Source: Ruminococcaceae bacterium UBA6416 (GTDB taxonomy: Bacteria; Bacillota; Clostridia; Oscillospirales; Acutalibacteraceae). Taken from it: 6,072 nucleotides of DNA. Numbering within the stretch: position 1 is the stretch's first letter; every line of letters starts with the position of its first letter. Location: assembly GCA_002438505.1 (NCBI GenBank), contig DJPI01000056.1, forward strand, positions 1-6,072, given 5' to 3'. A program made the translations under genes and the position numbers. This document shows positions 4,064-6,072 of the stretch, piece after piece. The notes under the pieces are model-generated. The model was not told the origin of the DNA. It saw nothing but the letters and a program-made list of their open reading frames with translations, and did not search any database.

Positions 4064-5704
4064 TCACTTTTTCACGGCGTTTTTGAAGTATACAAATTCT
4101 CCGCCGGGAGAAAAAATTATTCCCGAAACACCCTTTGCCGCGGCAAAATATCCGCTTTCGCTGCGTATCGGAACAAAAACAGCCGAATCGGCAAGAAAAC
4201 GCTCAGCCTTTTTAAGCGCAGCAAGATATTCGCGCCCGGTCTTTGCACTTTGTATTGCAGAAAGCAGCGATTCATATTTTGACGAATCAAATCTTGAAAA
4301 GTTGTCGCCGCTGCTTTTTGAAAACCGCAGGAGGATACCCAGCGCAAAATCGCTGTCAAGCAGAACATTTGAAAACGCAAGCTGAAAATCACCGCTGCTT
4401 ATTCTTTGCTCAAGCTGCTGCGCATCAACGGTTTCAACCGTAATGCTGCTTTTTACGCCGAGAACAGTCTGCCAGTTCTGCATAACCTTCCTTACATTCA
4501 GCTCGTTTTCCTGAGTACACAGAACATTAAGAGTGACCCCGCTTTTTTCAAGAGCGGTTTTTGCCTTTTCAAAATAGGTCATTGCCGCCTCCGTTCCGGA
4601 AAAGGACGGAGAGACCGTTCCGACTCCGGAGCGGTAAGCTGCTCCGCCGGCACGGCAGACGGACGGTATAATTCCGGAAGCTTCTGCGATTTCATCAGCT
4701 CCGGTACTCTCAAAAAAATACTTCTTTTCAAGCGATGAGGAAAGGGCGCGGCGCAGGTCTGCGTTTTTAAGAACAGAGTCTGAACAGTTGAAGATGAGAG
4801 AAAAATATGAATTATCAATTTTCTTAATGCCTATACCTTTTTCCTGAGAAAGCATTGCGGCTTGCTCATCGTTCACCGGCGAAAGCTCATAGATTCCGCT
4901 TTTAACCTTTTCTCCCCTTGTTTCCTTTTCGTTGTTAAAAGAGAAATAGACCGAAGACGGAGCAACGGCAGAAACAGAGTGATAGGACTCGTTTTTTCTT
5001 GCGGTAATTGCGGTTTTGTCTGACCAGTTGGAAATATAAAACGGGCCATTGGAAATAATATTTGAGGTTGAAAGACAGTAACGTCCTTTTGTCATTTCAA
5101 AAAAAGTTTCATTGCAAGGAACAAACGCGGGCAAAGTCAGAGCATAAAGAAAATCAGAATCGGTACGCTCAAGTTCAATAACAAAAGTGAAATCCCCTTC
5201 AGCGTGCACACCGAGGCTTTCTTTCGGAAGTTTTCCGGAATGAACTTTCACAGCGTTTTTAACGCTTGATACATATGAAAAAGCAGTGGAGCCTGTTGTG
5301 GCATCCGCAACGCGCCTGAAGGCAAAAACATAATCCGCAGCTGTTACTCGGGTATCAAATTTATCTGCCGTACCTTCCGAAAAAAGCGTTTTTGCGGCTC
5401 TTGTTACAAGCCAGTTTGCGTCCTGGCGGAGAGTAAAGGTATATGTCAGCCCGTCAGCGGAAACCTCATACTTTTTGCATCCGGCCGGAACTATAGCACC
5501 GGTTTCGTCATATGTTACAAGCCCTTCAAAGCAGTTTGCAATAATGTTCGCCGCGCCGCGGTCGGAAACAATCTGTGGGTCAAGATATTGCGGCTCATTA
5601 TCAATCGGGAAAACAATCTGCTGCCCCGTTCCGTCTGAAGAACAGGCAGAGAAAGTACAAAGTATTATTATACAAACAAGAATTAGAGAAATAAATTTTT
5701 TCAT
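4064..5704 (-). CDS. Peptide/oligopeptide ABC transporter substrate-binding lipoprotein (SBP family 5)
   Basis: A 546-aa protein of the extracellular solute-binding family 5 (OppA/DppA-like), which captures peptides or other solutes outside the membrane and hands them to an ABC importer. It starts with a lipoprotein signal peptide: basic MKK, hydrophobic core to about residue 19, and FSAC with Cys21 as lipidation site, followed by a short SSDGTG linker. The mature N-terminus has the family hallmarks: FPIDNEPQYLDPQ (33-43), GAANIIANCFEGLVTYDETG (50-69) and YEVSADGLTYTFTLRQDANW (79-98), then TAADYVFAFRRV (121-132) and SNGPFYISNW near the middle. Length is typical for the family. The start at 5704 is supported by the signal peptide; AAAGGA lies about 11 nt upstream, somewhat far. 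No permease or ATPase genes lie in the window, so this is an orphan binding protein or sits apart from its transporter. The substrate cannot be told from sequence. It is convergent with the peptide gene and divergent from the RmuC gene. Confidence 0.93.
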   Translation of the reverse strand: MKKFISLILVCIIILCTFSACSSDGTGQQIVFPIDNEPQYLDPQIVSDRGAANIIANCFEGLVTYDETGAIVPAGCKKYEVSADGLTYTFTLRQDANWLVTRAAKTLFSEGTADKFDTRVTAADYVFAFRRVADATTGSTAFSYVSSVKNAVKVHSGKLPKESLGVHAEGDFTFVIELERTDSDFLYALTLPAFVPCNETFFEMTKGRYCLSTSNIISNGPFYISNWSDKTAITARKNESYHSVSAVAPSSVYFSFNNEKETRGEKVKSGIYELSPVNDEQAAMLSQEKGIGIKKIDNSYFSLIFNCSDSVLKNADLRRALSSSLEKKYFFESTGADEIAEASGIIPSVCRAGGAAYRSGVGTVSPSFSGTEAAMTYFEKAKTALEKSGVTLNVLCTQENELNVRKVMQNWQTVLGVKSSITVETVDAQQLEQRISSGDFQLAFSNVLLDSDFALGILLRFSKSSGDNFSRFDSSKYESLLSAIQSAKTGREYLAALKKAERFLADSAVFVPIRSESGYFAAAKGVSGIIFSPGGEFVYFKNAVKK

Positions 5705-5761
5705 TCTTCGGTCAGTCCTTTAATTAAAATTCCATGATGTAATCTAAATGTGTCTTAATAA

Positions 5762-5785
5762 TGGTATAATCAAAAAAATTGGAGG
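5762..5785 (+). promoter_or_regulatory. Extended -10 promoter and Shine-Dalgarno of the rmuC-like gene
   Basis: TGGTATAAT (5762-5770) is a perfect -10 with the TGn extension; no good -35 is seen 16-18 bp upstream, as often with extended -10 promoters. Transcription from about 5777 gives a very short leader with GGAGG (5781-5785) 8 nt before the ATG at 5794. The 89-nt region between this gene and the divergent lipoprotein gene must hold both promoters; I could not place the leftward one. Confidence 0.62.
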
Positions 5786-5793
5786 TATATGCA

Positions 5794-6072
5794 ATGGATG
5801 AAAAATTAATGTTGGCAATTTGCTCAGTTCAGTTTATTATAAGCGTAATTCTTTTAATTTTAATCATCAAAAAGAACAATCGAAAAGAATATTCCGCCGT
5901 TCTTTCCGAGCAGGAGAAAAACGGTGAGAAAATTTCGGCCGCTCTCAAGGAAATCAACTCTTCAATCGGTGATGAATTCAGCCGAAGCAGGATTGAAAAC
6001 GCTCAGTATCAAACCGCACAAAGACAGGACGTTGTGAGCTCACTTTCCGCAATGAGCGAAAAGCTTGAAAAA
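5794..6072 (+). CDS. rmuC: RmuC family DNA recombination protein, N-terminal part (runs off the window)
   Basis: The first 93 codons are visible without a stop. Residues about 5-25 (LMLAICSVQFIISVILLILI) form one N-terminal membrane helix, followed by basic KKNNRKE and a long charged helical stretch (EQEKNGEKISAALKEI, then DEFSRSRIENAQ and SSLSAMSEKLEK), the pattern of the RmuC family: membrane anchor, long coiled coil, then a C-terminal nuclease-like domain of the PD-(D/E)XK type. In Escherichia coli RmuC limits rearrangements at inverted repeats. The diagnostic C-terminal domain lies outside the window, so the call rests on the DEFSRSRxENA-like coiled-coil style and layout; other membrane-anchored coiled-coil proteins remain possible. 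The start is well supported by GGAGG 8 nt upstream and an extended -10 promoter. Confidence 0.75.
   Translation, partial: MDEKLMLAICSVQFIISVILLILIIKKNNRKEYSAVLSEQEKNGEKISAALKEINSSIGDEFSRSRIENAQYQTAQRQDVVSSLSAMSEKLEK

Noticed and set aside
4083..5723. Multiple 66-110 codon ORFs opposite or out of frame to the lipoprotein gene
   Set aside because: The 546-aa frame is a complete, typical SBP family 5 protein; the others are shadows with atypical, Cys/Ser/Arg-rich composition.
5705..5793. Sigma-E or sigma-G type promoter for the lipoprotein gene
   Set aside because: I looked for -10/-35 patterns on the minus strand; only weak AT-rich partial matches are present, not enough to call.

Overview
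This window looks like a chromosome segment of an anaerobic, endospore-forming Firmicute of the class Clostridia, possibly Oscillospirales/Ruminococcaceae-like (the lineage is an inference from overall feel, not proven). The strongest clue is a recognisable spoIIGA-sigE pair, the protease and pro-sigma factor that switch on mother-cell gene expression during sporulation. There are no rRNA, tRNA or CRISPR elements.

Left part (about 1-2160) is visibly AT-rich and looks like accessory DNA. It starts with the decayed 3' end of an IS30-family transposase (plus strand, nonsense codon, probable loss of the catalytic Glu). Two leftward genes follow: a secreted zinc-dependent phospholipase C and, 18 nt downstream of it, a four-helix membrane protein of unknown function. 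The phospholipase frame is broken just after its well-placed ATG by a run of seven A residues; with six the protein would have a perfect signal peptide. Ahead of it lies a strong sigma-A promoter, a 28-codon leader ORF and an intrinsic terminator hairpin, a layout that suggests attenuation.

Middle part (2170-3970) is core chromosome in style. Leftward spoIIGA and sigE form an operon with a 16-nt gap. Divergently from spoIIGA runs a complete miniature transcription unit (extended -10 promoter, Shine-Dalgarno, 30-codon ORF, terminator) encoding an amphipathic-helix peptide that I do not recognise. sigG, often found next to sigE, is not downstream here; the AT-rich accessory block takes its place.

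Right part (4064-6072) carries a leftward lipoprotein of the peptide/oligopeptide-binding family (SBP family 5) without permease genes in view, and, divergent from it, the first 93 codons of an RmuC-type protein that runs off the window.

The best candidates for something undescribed are the 30-aa peptide unit beside spoIIGA and the leader-ORF/terminator/A7-frameshift arrangement controlling the phospholipase.
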